Assembly (NCBI RefSeq): GCF_916618895.1
Contig: NZ_OU745391.1
Coordinates: 62,001-126,000 of the forward strand
Length of the DNA: 64,000 bases
Direction of reading: 5' to 3'
Origin: Pseudoclavibacter sp. Marseille-Q3772
Lineage (GTDB): Bacteria > Actinomycetota > Actinomycetes > Actinomycetales > Microbacteriaceae
Both the position numbers and the translations under genes were made by a program. Shown in pieces: positions 1 to 7,835 of the stretch. A model generated the notes under the pieces. It was not told the origin of the DNA and made no database searches. It saw only the letters and a list, made by a program, of their open reading frames with translations. The stretch's first letter is position 1. Each line of letters opens with the position of its first letter.

Positions 1-5
1 GAAGA

Positions 6-1199
6 CTAAGCATTCGCATCCGACGACTCATTTGACGCACTGTGCCCCGGCTCATTCAGCTCGGGCGCAGTGGTCGTTTTCGGTGCGTGCTCGATCGGTT
101 GTGGGGATGTGAGCGGTTTCGCGGTTGCGTCGATATCAGCGAGTTTTCGTGCTGTCGGGTACAGGCGCGTATCGATCGAGCCGATGAGTTTGTTGTAGGC
201 GTCTACGGAGGTACCGAGTTTCTTACCGAGATTGTTGAGGTGTTCGCCCACCGTCGCGAACCGTCGATACAGCTCGTTGGAGAGCTGCAGCACTTCGGCA
301 GCGGACTCACTCACCCGCTCCTGCTGCCATGCCGAGGCCACCGAGCGCAGCACCGTCCACAGGGTGACCGGGGACGCGATTGCCACACCGCGTTCGAATG
401 CGTAGTCGAGTAGTGATGTATCGGTGTTCAACGCTGTGGACACTGCGGCTTCGCTTGGGATGTACGCGATGACGAAGCGTGCCGACCCGGGAACGGAACT
501 CGCATAGTCACGCGATTGCAGTGCATCCACATGTTTTCGAACTGCCTTGGCGTGCTCGCTCAAAAGCGATGCGCGCCTTGCCGAGGCTTCTTCAGTGGTG
601 CCGGTGATTCGCATGGCATCGAGAAAGTACGACATTGGCGCTTTCGCATCGAGGATGAGGTGGTGTTCTCCCGGTAGGTGCACGATCGCATCGGGGCGCT
701 GCTGGGAGCCGCTGGTGTCGGTCACGGTGACCTGCGTGTCGAAATCGACGTGGTCGACCATTCCCGCGGATTCCAGCAGGTTGCGCAGTTGCGCTTCACC
801 CCAGTTACCGCGCGTGGTGTTCGCCCGCATTGCCGAGGCAAGCTGGGCGGTGGCATCGCGCAGTTCACGGTCGGATGCGGCCTGGATGCGGAGCTGTTCC
901 GAGAGGCGTCCGTGCAATTCGTGGCGTTCTTGCTCGAGCGTGGCAACGGTGTTGCGCATAGTGGTCAGCTCACTGCGCATCGGCTGTAGCTCGCGCAAGA
1001 GTTGGGCTTGGGACTGTTGTTGTCGTTGCTGTGATTGTTCTGACAGTGCGGAATTTGCACGCAGTTCTGCCAGGCGCCCCTCAGCGACCGCCGCGCGAGC
1101 GTTGGCATCGGCCGTACGAGCACGTGCGAATAGGGCACCGAGGACAATGCCGATCGCGGCGCCGAGTGCGAAAGCGAGTATTACCCACAAGTTCTCCAT
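6..1199 (-). CDS. rmuC: DNA recombination protein RmuC
   Basis: A 397-residue RmuC-family protein, named for limiting inversions between short repeats; the family has a nuclease-like fold. The N-terminus is one membrane helix (residues about 4-22), followed by a Gln/Arg-rich coiled coil to about residue 115. The RmuC domain then has GNWGEAQLRNLLE, the conserved DAKAP motif (residues LILDAKAPM) and the RFVIAYIPSEAA stretch. I start it at the ATG at 1199, where the membrane helix begins. There is no stop codon between this gene and the upstream hydrolase fragment, so an open frame continues to 1688, but that extension is unrelated to RmuC. A GGAGGG lies 18 nt upstream, which is far for a ribosome site. 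The family call is firm; the start is fairly firm. Confidence 0.9.
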   Translation of the reverse strand: MENLWVILAFALGAAIGIVLGALFARARTADANARAAVAEGRLAELRANSALSEQSQQRQQQSQAQLLRELQPMRSELTTMRNTVATLEQERHELHGRLSEQLRIQAASDRELRDATAQLASAMRANTTRGNWGEAQLRNLLESAGMVDHVDFDTQVTVTDTSGSQQRPDAIVHLPGEHHLILDAKAPMSYFLDAMRITGTTEEASARRASLLSEHAKAVRKHVDALQSRDYASSVPGSARFVIAYIPSEAAVSTALNTDTSLLDYAFERGVAIASPVTLWTVLRSVASAWQQERVSESAAEVLQLSNELYRRFATVGEHLNNLGKKLGTSVDAYNKLIGSIDTRLYPTARKLADIDATAKPLTSPQPIEHAPKTTTAPELNEPGHSASNESSDANA

Positions 1200-1604
1200 G
1201 AGCTCATGTTCGCATGACCCTCCGACATCGAATGGTGTCGGAGGGATGCTGCGGGCGAGCGGGTACTGGTTTGTCGCGGTGCCGTTCCACCTGCCAGTGT
1301 CAGCGAAGGTGGCGACCATCCGGGCGAACAACTCCGGGTTCTGCGCGCTCCACGGGTGGATCATCCGCGGCGCGTATCCGTCATACGCCACGCCGGAAAT
1401 ACACAGCCACCGCACGAGTTCAGGGTGGCGGCTGGCGAGGTGGAGCGCGGTGAAGCCGCCCGTCGATAGGCCAACGACATGTGCTTTGCCGTCATGTGCC
1501 TCGTTGCGAGTAAGTTCGGCGATGTCGTCAGCGGCTGCGGGTAAGCCTGGCCAATCTTCATTCGCAGCCCGGTCGCCGTACCCGGGAAGATCGGGCATCA
1601 ATAG
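1200..1604 (-). pseudogene. alpha/beta hydrolase fragment, truncated at both ends
   Basis: About 135 codons that read as the middle of an alpha/beta hydrolase: LLMPDLPGYGDR (strand and loop after the oxyanion region), the nucleophile elbow GLSTGG (GxSxG), then ALHLASRHPELV. The N-terminal HG oxyanion strand and the C-terminal Asp/His part are missing. On the left side it runs in frame out of the PadR fragment; on the right it runs in frame into rmuC without a stop. It looks like the product of deletions at both ends. Expression as part of a fusion is possible, but a functional hydrolase is unlikely. Confidence 0.7.
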
Positions 1605-1803
1605 GTGGCGGTCGGGTTTCCCGGTCTGGGGGATGGTTTCGGTTTCGATTGCCCCGTCGTCGGCGAGCCGTGCGAGTGCGCGGTACACCTGTGAGCGATC
1701 GACGTGCCAGAAATGTACGATCGATCGATCGTGCGAGATCGTAACCGCTCATCGGTTGGATATTGAGGAGTCCGAGTAGGGCGTGTTTCAGTTCCACACC
1801 CAT
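1605..1803 (-). pseudogene. PadR-family regulator, frameshifted and truncated
   Basis: The first part reads GVELKHALLGLLNIQPMSGYDLARSI, the typical PadR winged-helix N-terminus. The continuation HFWHVDRSQVYRALARL, with the recognition helix, lies in another frame. The break falls at a CGATCGATCGATCG tract (about 1722-1735), which is three GATC units. Removing one unit restores a single frame reading DLARSIVHFWHVDRSQVYRALARLADDG when followed through. After TGKPDRH, where a PadR protein would continue into its wing and C-terminal domain, the sequence switches to the hydrolase fragment. So there are two lesions: a repeat-unit slip and a deletion. The regulator should be inactive unless the tract varies. 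Confidence 0.75.
1722..1735. repeat. GATC tetranucleotide repeat at the PadR frame break
   Basis: A short CGATCGATCGATCG run. It sits exactly where the PadR reading frame breaks. A change of one 4-bp unit shifts the frame by one base, so gain or loss of a unit would switch the frame. Confidence 0.75.
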
Positions 1804-1942
1804 AGTGCAATCTTGTGACTCCTGATGTTTTTGAAGCCGAGAATTCAGCTACACTGGCTAAAGTTGTATAGTTAACCCCCCCCGACGTGTCCACTTTCCG
1901 GGGTTCAGGCCCTACCCGCCTTCCATACATAAGGGATGAGCA

Positions 1943-2851
1943 ATGCAATCAGACGTCATCATTATCGGCGGTGGCTTTGCCGGCACCGCCGCTGCCATCA
2001 CCTTGGCCCGCGCTAACCGGAGTGTTCAGGTTATCGATTCCGGCACTCCCCGCAATCGCTTCAGCGAACATTCCCACGGCATCCTCGGCCTCGATGGCGT
2101 GGCTCCCACCGAGCTGCTCAAACGCGGCCACGCGGAGGTTAAAAAATTCGGCGGAACCATTACCCATGCCACGGTGGAGAGCCTTTCCCAACCTTCCGAG
2201 CAAGCCTCATGGCAAATAAGACTCGCCGATGGCGCACTTTTAGAATCTCGCCATGTCCTCGTTGCTACTGGTCTCACAGACAAGCTCCCTGAGGTCCCCG
2301 GCCTCAGCAACCTGTGGGGCTCACGAGTCTTTCACTGCCCCTACTGCCACGGCCACGAGGTCAAGGGAAAGAAGGTGGCGCTAATTGGCGGCGCGAATCC
2401 ACCCTTTACTATCCACATTAGCAAACTTCTTTCTAAGTGGACGAGCGCTCTGACCTTCTACCCCAACGGCCTTGAGCTCACCGAGCTTGACCGCACCCAG
2501 CTCGCCGGATTGGGCGTAGAGATAAACGATGCGAAGGTGACACAAGTCCAGCCAGATCAGGCATCGCCAACCGGCGTGGAAGTACACAGCGCCGATGGAG
2601 TAAACATCTACGAAGCATGCTTTACTGGGCCCGATTTTCTGCCCAACGATGCACTGTTGCGGGATGCCGGTTGCGAATCGGCCAATGGCTGGGTCTGGAC
2701 CGAGCGTGGTCAAACTTCGGTATCGCGCCTCTGGGCAGCAGGCAATGTAATCAGCTCGCCGGATCAGGTTTCCCAAGCAATGGGTAGCGGTGCCGCCGTA
2801 GGCATTGCTATCGACCAGTGCATGCTTGATGAGGACTTAGCCAAACTTTAG
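1943..2851 (+). CDS. thioredoxin-reductase-like NAD(P)/FAD-dependent oxidoreductase
   Basis: 302 residues. It begins with a dinucleotide-binding site, VIIIGGGFAGTAAAITLA, typical of FAD-dependent disulfide reductases. The redox pair is in FHCPYCHGHEV (CxxC at about residues 132-135), followed by a second nucleotide-binding segment (VALIGGANPP) and a C-terminal FAD contact near LWAAGNV. The CPYCHG form of the motif is that of the small GliT/HlmI-like and related reductases more than of classical TrxB. No thioredoxin gene is adjacent. It is AT-richer and uses different codons from its neighbours, lies between a broken regulator and an IS remnant, and was probably acquired. Its physiological substrate cannot be told. 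Confidence 0.85.
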   Translation: MQSDVIIIGGGFAGTAAAITLARANRSVQVIDSGTPRNRFSEHSHGILGLDGVAPTELLKRGHAEVKKFGGTITHATVESLSQPSEQASWQIRLADGALLESRHVLVATGLTDKLPEVPGLSNLWGSRVFHCPYCHGHEVKGKKVALIGGANPPFTIHISKLLSKWTSALTFYPNGLELTELDRTQLAGLGVEINDAKVTQVQPDQASPTGVEVHSADGVNIYEACFTGPDFLPNDALLRDAGCESANGWVWTERGQTSVSRLWAAGNVISSPDQVSQAMGSGAAVGIAIDQCMLDEDLAKL

Positions 2852-3476
2852 GGATATGCGACAGAAAGTGTGTCTGTGTGGGTGGGGTCCACGCAGGTGA
2901 AGAGGTAAAAACGGGGTGTTTATAATCCTCACAGCGATATAAGCGCCTAGGCAACGGTCAATCCACGATCCGATGCGGAGTCTGTGGTAGGCGTGCGTGT
3001 TGTCTTAGGGCAATGAAGAAAAAACGGCACCACGACCAAAGGCACAACTCGATGGCGTTGCACTTCACCGACGTGCGGGGCATCCACGACAAAGACCCGT
3101 CCAGACCGTCAACTATCCGCAGATTTCAGCACCTTCATCGACTGCATCTGCGGCGGTGCCTCAGTAACGCAAGTCGCTGCTAGCCACAACATCAGCCGGC
3201 GCAGTTTGGAACGACGGTTCCACACCTTCTGGTTCATCGACATCCCCCACCACATAGACAGCTTCCGCATCTACGACCAGATATTTATAGACGGAACCTA
3301 CACCGGATCCGGATGCCTTCTGATTGCAGCCACACGCTTTCACGTCCTGAACTGGGTATGGGCCACACACGAAACCGCACAGGCCTACCAGCAACTACTT
3401 CAACCACTCCAGCCACCAAATGGGGGTCAGGTCCACTGAGCAAATAGGTGTGTAAGCAACTATGATTCTTGCTGCG
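2852..3476. other. intergenic region holding the IS remnant
   Basis: Apart from the decayed transposase I see no intact gene. A GGGGTCCACGC motif near 2885 and GGGGGTCAGGTCCACTGAG near 3422 could be remains of element ends, but they do not pair as a clean inverted repeat. Confidence 0.5.
2985..3418 (+). pseudogene. IS1249-type (IS256 family) transposase remnant
   Basis: Translation recovers the start of an IS1249-like transposase: KNGTTTKGTTRWRC with a zinc-ribbon-like CTSPTCGAS, then QVAASHNISRRSLERRF (HTH) and IYDQIFIDGTYTGSGCLL, which carries the first catalytic-type Asp, then ATHETAQAYQQLL. The two frames meet at an A6 run near 3015, where one base too many is present. The protein stops at about residue 150 of an expected length near 380, so the catalytic C-terminal part is gone. 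It marks an old insertion next to the transferred flavoprotein gene. The family call rests on remembered conserved motifs. Confidence 0.65.
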
Positions 3477-4691
3477 CTATCTCAACCGGCCGAAGCCGCG
3501 CCGACGCCGGCGCTTTGGCGCCTGAGGTGGCGGCACCGGATCCGCATCCGGAATGGCAGCTGATTCGAGCCAGTTCGCGTACTGCTCCCACCGGTCGCTC
3601 GCATCCTGACCGACGCCGAATGCATCCGCGATCGAAACTGACGCCGAAAGCAGCGATTCATCCGCATTGCGCTGCTTCGCGAGCGCCTCGCGCGTGCGAG
3701 TGCCGGGCACTTCGGGGAGGAGTTCGTGCTCGCGCAGCCCGTCAATCAGCGCATTCACCCGATTGAGGTATTCCGGGTGGCCACCGGCGATTCGGCGACG
3801 TCGCGATGCGAGCTCTCGCACTGCGACACCCGCAGCGGGATTCTCGGACTTTGCGAACTCGAGCAGACGCGCATCCGCATCAACATAGTCACTGCGTGAG
3901 AGCGCATTGAGGTACTCCGCGGCCTCGCTGCCACCGGCTTCAACCTCTTCGATGTCACCGACCAGGTCAGCAAAGCGTTCGGCGGCCGCCTGTGAGCTGG
4001 TGCCCGCTAGGAGTTCACAGCTTGCGTGCCAAGAAGCAGGCATCGTGCCCGGGTCGGTCTGCGCAGTCGGTACGGTGTCGAGCGGCTGAGCCTCACCCCA
4101 GTATGAGAGCAGGGTTTGCTGGACCGGTGGCAGATCTGGGGTTGCCTTTGCTGCGGCAACGAGGAGATCATCGGCGATCAGCTCGGCAGCATGGGTATCA
4201 CCGGCACCCGCGCGAATAACGACTTCCTGGGTGCGTTCCAGCAGTAGCCGTCGGGTTGACAGGTACGTTTCGCCACTGTCATTCGGGGCGAGGATGCGGC
4301 ATGCTCGCGCCGCATCTGCCGGCAAGGACTGTCCGTCGCCGTCCTCCGCCCACATCCGCAGCGCTTGGAGGGCCCTTGCGCCGAACACGCGAGTCAACTG
4401 CCGCGACGGCGTGCGCACGGCGCAGCGCCACGCAAGCTCCTCCGGGAAGACCTCGTCCCACTCCGCGGCGATGTATTCGAGCGCCCGACCGTCATCGAAA
4501 GCATCGCCGAGGATCACCGCAAGCCCGGCATTGGCGTCTCGAGCGTCGGTGTCGCGAATGCGGTTCCAGCGCGACAGCGCGGCTCGATAGGCGCCATCGC
4601 CACCGTCGGCAATGATGTCGATACCGATTCCGGCAGCTTCAAGCGAGTCGGGCTGGTCGAGGAGTTGTTGCCATCGGGGAGTGTTGGTCAC
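3477..4691 (-). CDS. hypothetical protein, helix-rich, 404 aa
   Basis: I do not recognise a family. The protein is acidic, alanine-rich and predicted to be largely helical, with no signal peptide or membrane span. It ends in a very basic tail (PKRRRRRGFGRLR) after a proline linker. The GTG start at 4691 has AAGGAT 7 nt upstream. The next gene upstream on the same strand, the class III aminotransferase, ends only 50 nt away, so the two may be co-transcribed. Codon use matches the core genome. Confidence 0.7.
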   Translation of the reverse strand: MTNTPRWQQLLDQPDSLEAAGIGIDIIADGGDGAYRAALSRWNRIRDTDARDANAGLAVILGDAFDDGRALEYIAAEWDEVFPEELAWRCAVRTPSRQLTRVFGARALQALRMWAEDGDGQSLPADAARACRILAPNDSGETYLSTRRLLLERTQEVVIRAGAGDTHAAELIADDLLVAAAKATPDLPPVQQTLLSYWGEAQPLDTVPTAQTDPGTMPASWHASCELLAGTSSQAAAERFADLVGDIEEVEAGGSEAAEYLNALSRSDYVDADARLLEFAKSENPAAGVAVRELASRRRRIAGGHPEYLNRVNALIDGLREHELLPEVPGTRTREALAKQRNADESLLSASVSIADAFGVGQDASDRWEQYANWLESAAIPDADPVPPPQAPKRRRRRGFGRLR

Positions 4692-4741
4692 GCGGGATCC
4701 TTATCGATTGCAAGGGGAAGCAGGGTTTCGGCGGGTTCGAG

Positions 4742-6085
4742 CTACCAACCGCCGTATGCAGCGATGTCGTCGTCGTGCACGGCGCCGCCGGCGACATCAT
4801 CGATCGCGGCGAGGAGGCGGTCGATTCCGTTAGCAAGTTCCGCCTCGGCGATGGTGAGGGCGGGAGTAAGTTCGATGACGTTATCGCCGACCACATAGGC
4901 GACCGCGCCGAGCTCCCAAGCGCGGTAGGCGACCTTCGCGCCGATACTCGCATCGCTGCCGCTCGCATCCGCACTGCCTGACAGCGCGATACCGCGCAGC
5001 AAACCGCGGCCACGAAGCTCATGCACCAGCCGTGCTCCGGGTCGGTCACCGGCGCTGTATTCGCGCAGCGCGCGATCCAATTGTTCGGCGCGCTGCGTGA
5101 CATTCTCGCGAAGCGCCGCGCTGGTCACCTCATCGAGTACTGCAGTTGCTGCAGCAGCGGCGATATCGGCGCCGGCCGTGGTCAGCAGGACCGATGCGGA
5201 AGGGGCATCAAGAATGCCGTCACCGGCGACGGCCGCGCTGACCGAAAGTCCACCTCCGAGCGATTTGCCGAGCGTGACGATATCCGGCGTGATTTGCTCG
5301 TGTTGGAACGCAAACAGTGTGCCGGTGCGTGCAAGTCCGGCTTTCACTTCGTCTACGATCAGCAGCGCGTTCGCTCGGTCGCACGCCTCGCGCAGGAGTG
5401 TGAGCAAGCCGCTCGGGGGAGTGCGCACACCGCCGTCGCACTGCAGCGCCTCAACGATCACCGCGGCAACATCTCCCGCGCCGAGGGTCGCGTCGAGCTG
5501 AGCGCGTAGCCCATCGAGGTCCTCTTGCGTGCTGGGGTAGGGGAGCACGGTTGCAACTTCGTTCCCATCTGCGTCGATCGCGATACCCGAGGACAGCTGG
5601 GCAATACCGAAGCCACCGTGGTAGCTCTGGTCAAAGGTCAGGATGCGTGAACGGCCGGTGTGGTGGCGCGCCGCGCGGATCGCGACATCATTCGCATCCG
5701 TACCAGCAAGCCCGAGGTAGGCCTTCGGTTTCTTGCCGTGAACGGGGGTGAGTTCGGTGAGGAGCGTCGCCAGTTTCGTGCTGCGTGCCGTTGCCGTAGA
5801 TAGCACCGAGCACGCGGGAGCTGCGGTAGCCGCATCCTGAATCGCCTGCGTGATCCTCGGGTTCCCGAGCCCAAGCCCCGTCGCGGTCCAGCTTGCCGAA
5901 AGGTCGATGCACTCGCGACCGGATGCGGTGGTCAGCGTAGAACCCGAGCCGTGTGTGATCGCCAGCGGGAAGAACCGCAGCTGTTCGACACCGGCAACCA
6001 CCGCCTGATCGGCGGCATAGGCGTCGAGTTCGAGCTCGCGCTCGGCTGCGCTGATTTCACGGATGGGGCCGGATGGCGACGTCAT
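4742..6085 (-). CDS. class III (PLP-dependent) aminotransferase
   Basis: 447 residues of a fold-type I, subgroup III aminotransferase such as 4-aminobutyrate, diaminobutyrate or ornithine aminotransferases. The Asp that holds the pyridine nitrogen is in LLIVDEVKAG (D245), and the Schiff-base lysine is K274 in TLGKSLGGG. YHGG (155-158) is the ring-stacking segment. A good AAAGGAAGG ribosome site precedes the ATG at 6085. The pot polyamine importer lies about 1.8 kb away, which would fit an amine substrate, but it is not in the same operon; the substrate is not determined. Confidence 0.85.
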   Translation of the reverse strand: MTSPSGPIREISAAERELELDAYAADQAVVAGVEQLRFFPLAITHGSGSTLTTASGRECIDLSASWTATGLGLGNPRITQAIQDAATAAPACSVLSTATARSTKLATLLTELTPVHGKKPKAYLGLAGTDANDVAIRAARHHTGRSRILTFDQSYHGGFGIAQLSSGIAIDADGNEVATVLPYPSTQEDLDGLRAQLDATLGAGDVAAVIVEALQCDGGVRTPPSGLLTLLREACDRANALLIVDEVKAGLARTGTLFAFQHEQITPDIVTLGKSLGGGLSVSAAVAGDGILDAPSASVLLTTAGADIAAAAATAVLDEVTSAALRENVTQRAEQLDRALREYSAGDRPGARLVHELRGRGLLRGIALSGSADASGSDASIGAKVAYRAWELGAVAYVVGDNVIELTPALTIAEAELANGIDRLLAAIDDVAGGAVHDDDIAAYGGW

Positions 6086-6162
6086 TGTGACCTTCCTTTT
6101 GCGAGAACTACTGGTGGGTCCGACGTTACCCGAGCCGCTCGAGTATTGAGTGATGCGGTGAC

Positions 6163-6774
6163 TCAGAACGTAGCAGCGGCAATGAGGTCGTCGTGGTCGC
6201 GGTTATTCTGTGGTTCGAGCTGCTGTATCTGTACTGAGGTGGTTTGGCTTAGCGCGTCCAGGTCGACTGCGCCGCGAGATCGCGCGACGTCACTCACGAT
6301 CGCCGCGCATGCCTCGGCGTCCTCGAGCGGATCATGGTGATTCGCCAGTGTGTAGCCGGCGGCGTTGGCCGCGGCCGGTAGACGGTACGAGGGCAGCTGA
6401 TAGTGCTTGCGTGCGAGACGCAGGGAACACAGGTAGCGCATGGCCGGCACCGGCAGGCCGAGCGCGCGACTGGCCGCAACAAACACGCCGATATCGAATC
6501 CCGCATTGTGCGCGACGATCACATCGTCGGCCACGAAATCGATGATCCGCGCGCGGGCCTGGTGCCACCTTGGCGCTGTAGCGATGCGCTCAGCGCTAAT
6601 ACCGTGGAGCTGCACGTTGAACGGCTCGAAGTGATCGTGACCCGAAGGCGGATGGATGAGGAATGCATCCTGTGCCACCATCTCGCCGCCGCGCACACGA
6701 ACCATTCCGATCGCGCAGGCGGAAGCCGGCGAGCGGTTCGCGGTTTCAAAGTCGATGGCGACGAAGTTGGTCAT
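6163..6774 (-). CDS. DEDDh 3'-5' exonuclease domain protein
   Basis: 203 residues of the DnaQ-like exonuclease superfamily. All five catalytic positions are visible: D8 and E10 in IDFETAN, D94 in HNAGFD, and H147 and D152 in HHDPLEDAE. It is a single-domain protein; nothing resembling a polymerase, BRCT or UvrC domain is attached. The C-terminal 30 residues are Gln/Asp-rich and probably disordered. Such proteins trim 3' ends of DNA or RNA; the actual role is not given by context. Confidence 0.85.
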   Translation of the reverse strand: MTNFVAIDFETANRSPASACAIGMVRVRGGEMVAQDAFLIHPPSGHDHFEPFNVQLHGISAERIATAPRWHQARARIIDFVADDVIVAHNAGFDIGVFVAASRALGLPVPAMRYLCSLRLARKHYQLPSYRLPAAANAAGYTLANHHDPLEDAEACAAIVSDVARSRGAVDLDALSQTTSVQIQQLEPQNNRDHDDLIAAATF

Positions 6775-6854
6775 AGCTCCAGTGTGCGGGATGGCGCGAT
6801 ACGAGTTGGCCTGCCTCGCGTTGCCGCCCCCTAAAGCAAGCGCCTAGTCGAATG

Positions 6855-6927
6855 CGGACAAATGGCGAAAATAGGGGTCGGCATCCGTATATACGGGTTA
6901 GTGGGTCGTATGTTCGCCATTTGTCCG
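6855..6927. repeat. long interrupted palindrome in intergenic DNA
   Basis: Perfect 15-bp arms CGGACAAATGGCGAA (6855-6869) and its complement (6913-6927) enclose 43 bp. Within that loop is another perfect palindrome, CCGTATATACGG. The similarity of the arms continues a few bases inward (ATA and G positions). It lies between two minus-strand genes, upstream of the exonuclease and downstream of the PemK-like gene. There is no T-run, so it is not a textbook terminator. It could be a compound operator or a small palindromic mobile repeat. Confidence 0.8.
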
Positions 6928-7049
6928 GGGCGTGGGTGTACCAGGTGGGTTCGCGGGGCGTCGGGGGTAATGCTCGGGGTCTGAGGATAGATGCGTGAGC
7001 TGTGCGGGATGCGCAGAGACGGACATATGCGCGACAGTCGCGCGACGGG

Positions 7050-7634
7050 CTATCCTGCGTGGCGCCGGACGGCGTCGACAACCCGGTCAAACATGGCACG
7101 CTCGAGGATCGCACCCTCTCGACGCACCGCATCCGGATCGACCCTGATAATGCGATTCACGCGCACCTCACTTGGTCGGCCGGCGCGGTCCCAATCACCG
7201 GTGCCGATGTCCTGCCAGAATCGGCCTGCACGTGCCTCCTGTTCCGCATCGCGGTCGTGGTCCTTACTGGTGAGCTGCAGCGCGAGCAGCCACTTTCCGT
7301 CGTGACCAATGATGAGCACGGGGCGATCCTTGCCCTGCGTGTGGTCTTCCTCATACGGCACCCACGTCCACACGATCTCGCCGGGGTTGGCTTCGCCGTT
7401 GAGGTCGGGGGCGTATTGGATGCGGGGAGTGCCGCGAAAATCCCCCGGATAGTCGGCAGTGCGGCGCGAGGACTCGTTCTCAAAACTGCTTCGTTGCGAT
7501 GCAGGTTGTCGATGTTGTTTTGATCCTTCGGTGTGCGTACGACCGGACTTGTTGAGCTGGTCATTCAGCGCTCGAGTGGCGACGGGCAGGAGTCGGCGAA
7601 TGATGCGGCGCAGCGTGGTAGAGAACGAAGCCAT
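7050..7634 (-). CDS. PemK/MazF-like family protein
   Basis: 194 residues. The C-terminal two thirds (from PGEIVWTWVPYEED, with GKDRPVLIIGHDGKWLLALQLTSKDH) has the PemK/MazF beta-barrel signature, in the long form found in actinobacteria. The first 70 residues are basic and low-complexity. No antitoxin gene is adjacent, so it may be a stand-alone paralogue that is not a toxin. The promoter appears leaderless: TAGGGT ends 6 nt before the ATG. The gene ends 123 bp from the palindrome at 6855-6927. Confidence 0.7.
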   Translation of the reverse strand: MASFSTTLRRIIRRLLPVATRALNDQLNKSGRTHTEGSKQHRQPASQRSSFENESSRRTADYPGDFRGTPRIQYAPDLNGEANPGEIVWTWVPYEEDHTQGKDRPVLIIGHDGKWLLALQLTSKDHDRDAEQEARAGRFWQDIGTGDWDRAGRPSEVRVNRIIRVDPDAVRREGAILERAMFDRVVDAVRRHAG

Positions 7635-7749
7635 GCAGTCACCCTATCGGGCGGTGGCCTCCCGAAAGTGCTGGTTTACCGCGTTGCGGCTGTTCGCTAC
7701 GGCAGTGCGCGGCGCTGCGTTCGCGGTGCGCGGATGGGAGCGGGCTGAG

Positions 7750-7777
7750 TCGACATATACCGTCCAGTTGGTATAGT
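7750..7777 (+). promoter_or_regulatory. pot operon promoter with overlapping operator
   Basis: A -35-like TCGACA (7750-7755) and -10 TATAGT (7772-7777) are 16 bp apart. TATACC (7756-7761) and GGTATA (7770-7775) form an inverted repeat separated by 8 bp, covering the spacer and -10. A dimeric repressor bound there would block RNA polymerase. The regulator is not in the window. Confidence 0.55.
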
Positions 7778-7835
7778 GACAGCACCCTGCTGAATCCCAG
7801 CAGTTCTTACAACGGTGTAGGAGGGGTACCCGGCG

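Noticed and set aside
547..1779. Long plus-strand open frame over rmuC
   Set aside because: It is the antisense shadow of rmuC and the hydrolase fragment, has Ser/Arg-rich low-complexity content and no family match.
3005..3025. Programmed frameshift at the A6 run of the transposase remnant
   Set aside because: The shift needed is +1, not the -1 shift of IS slippery sites, and the gene is also truncated; simple decay is enough.
7050..7634. A complete toxin-antitoxin pair
   Set aside because: No small upstream or downstream antitoxin gene is visible, so only the PemK/MazF-like fold is reported.
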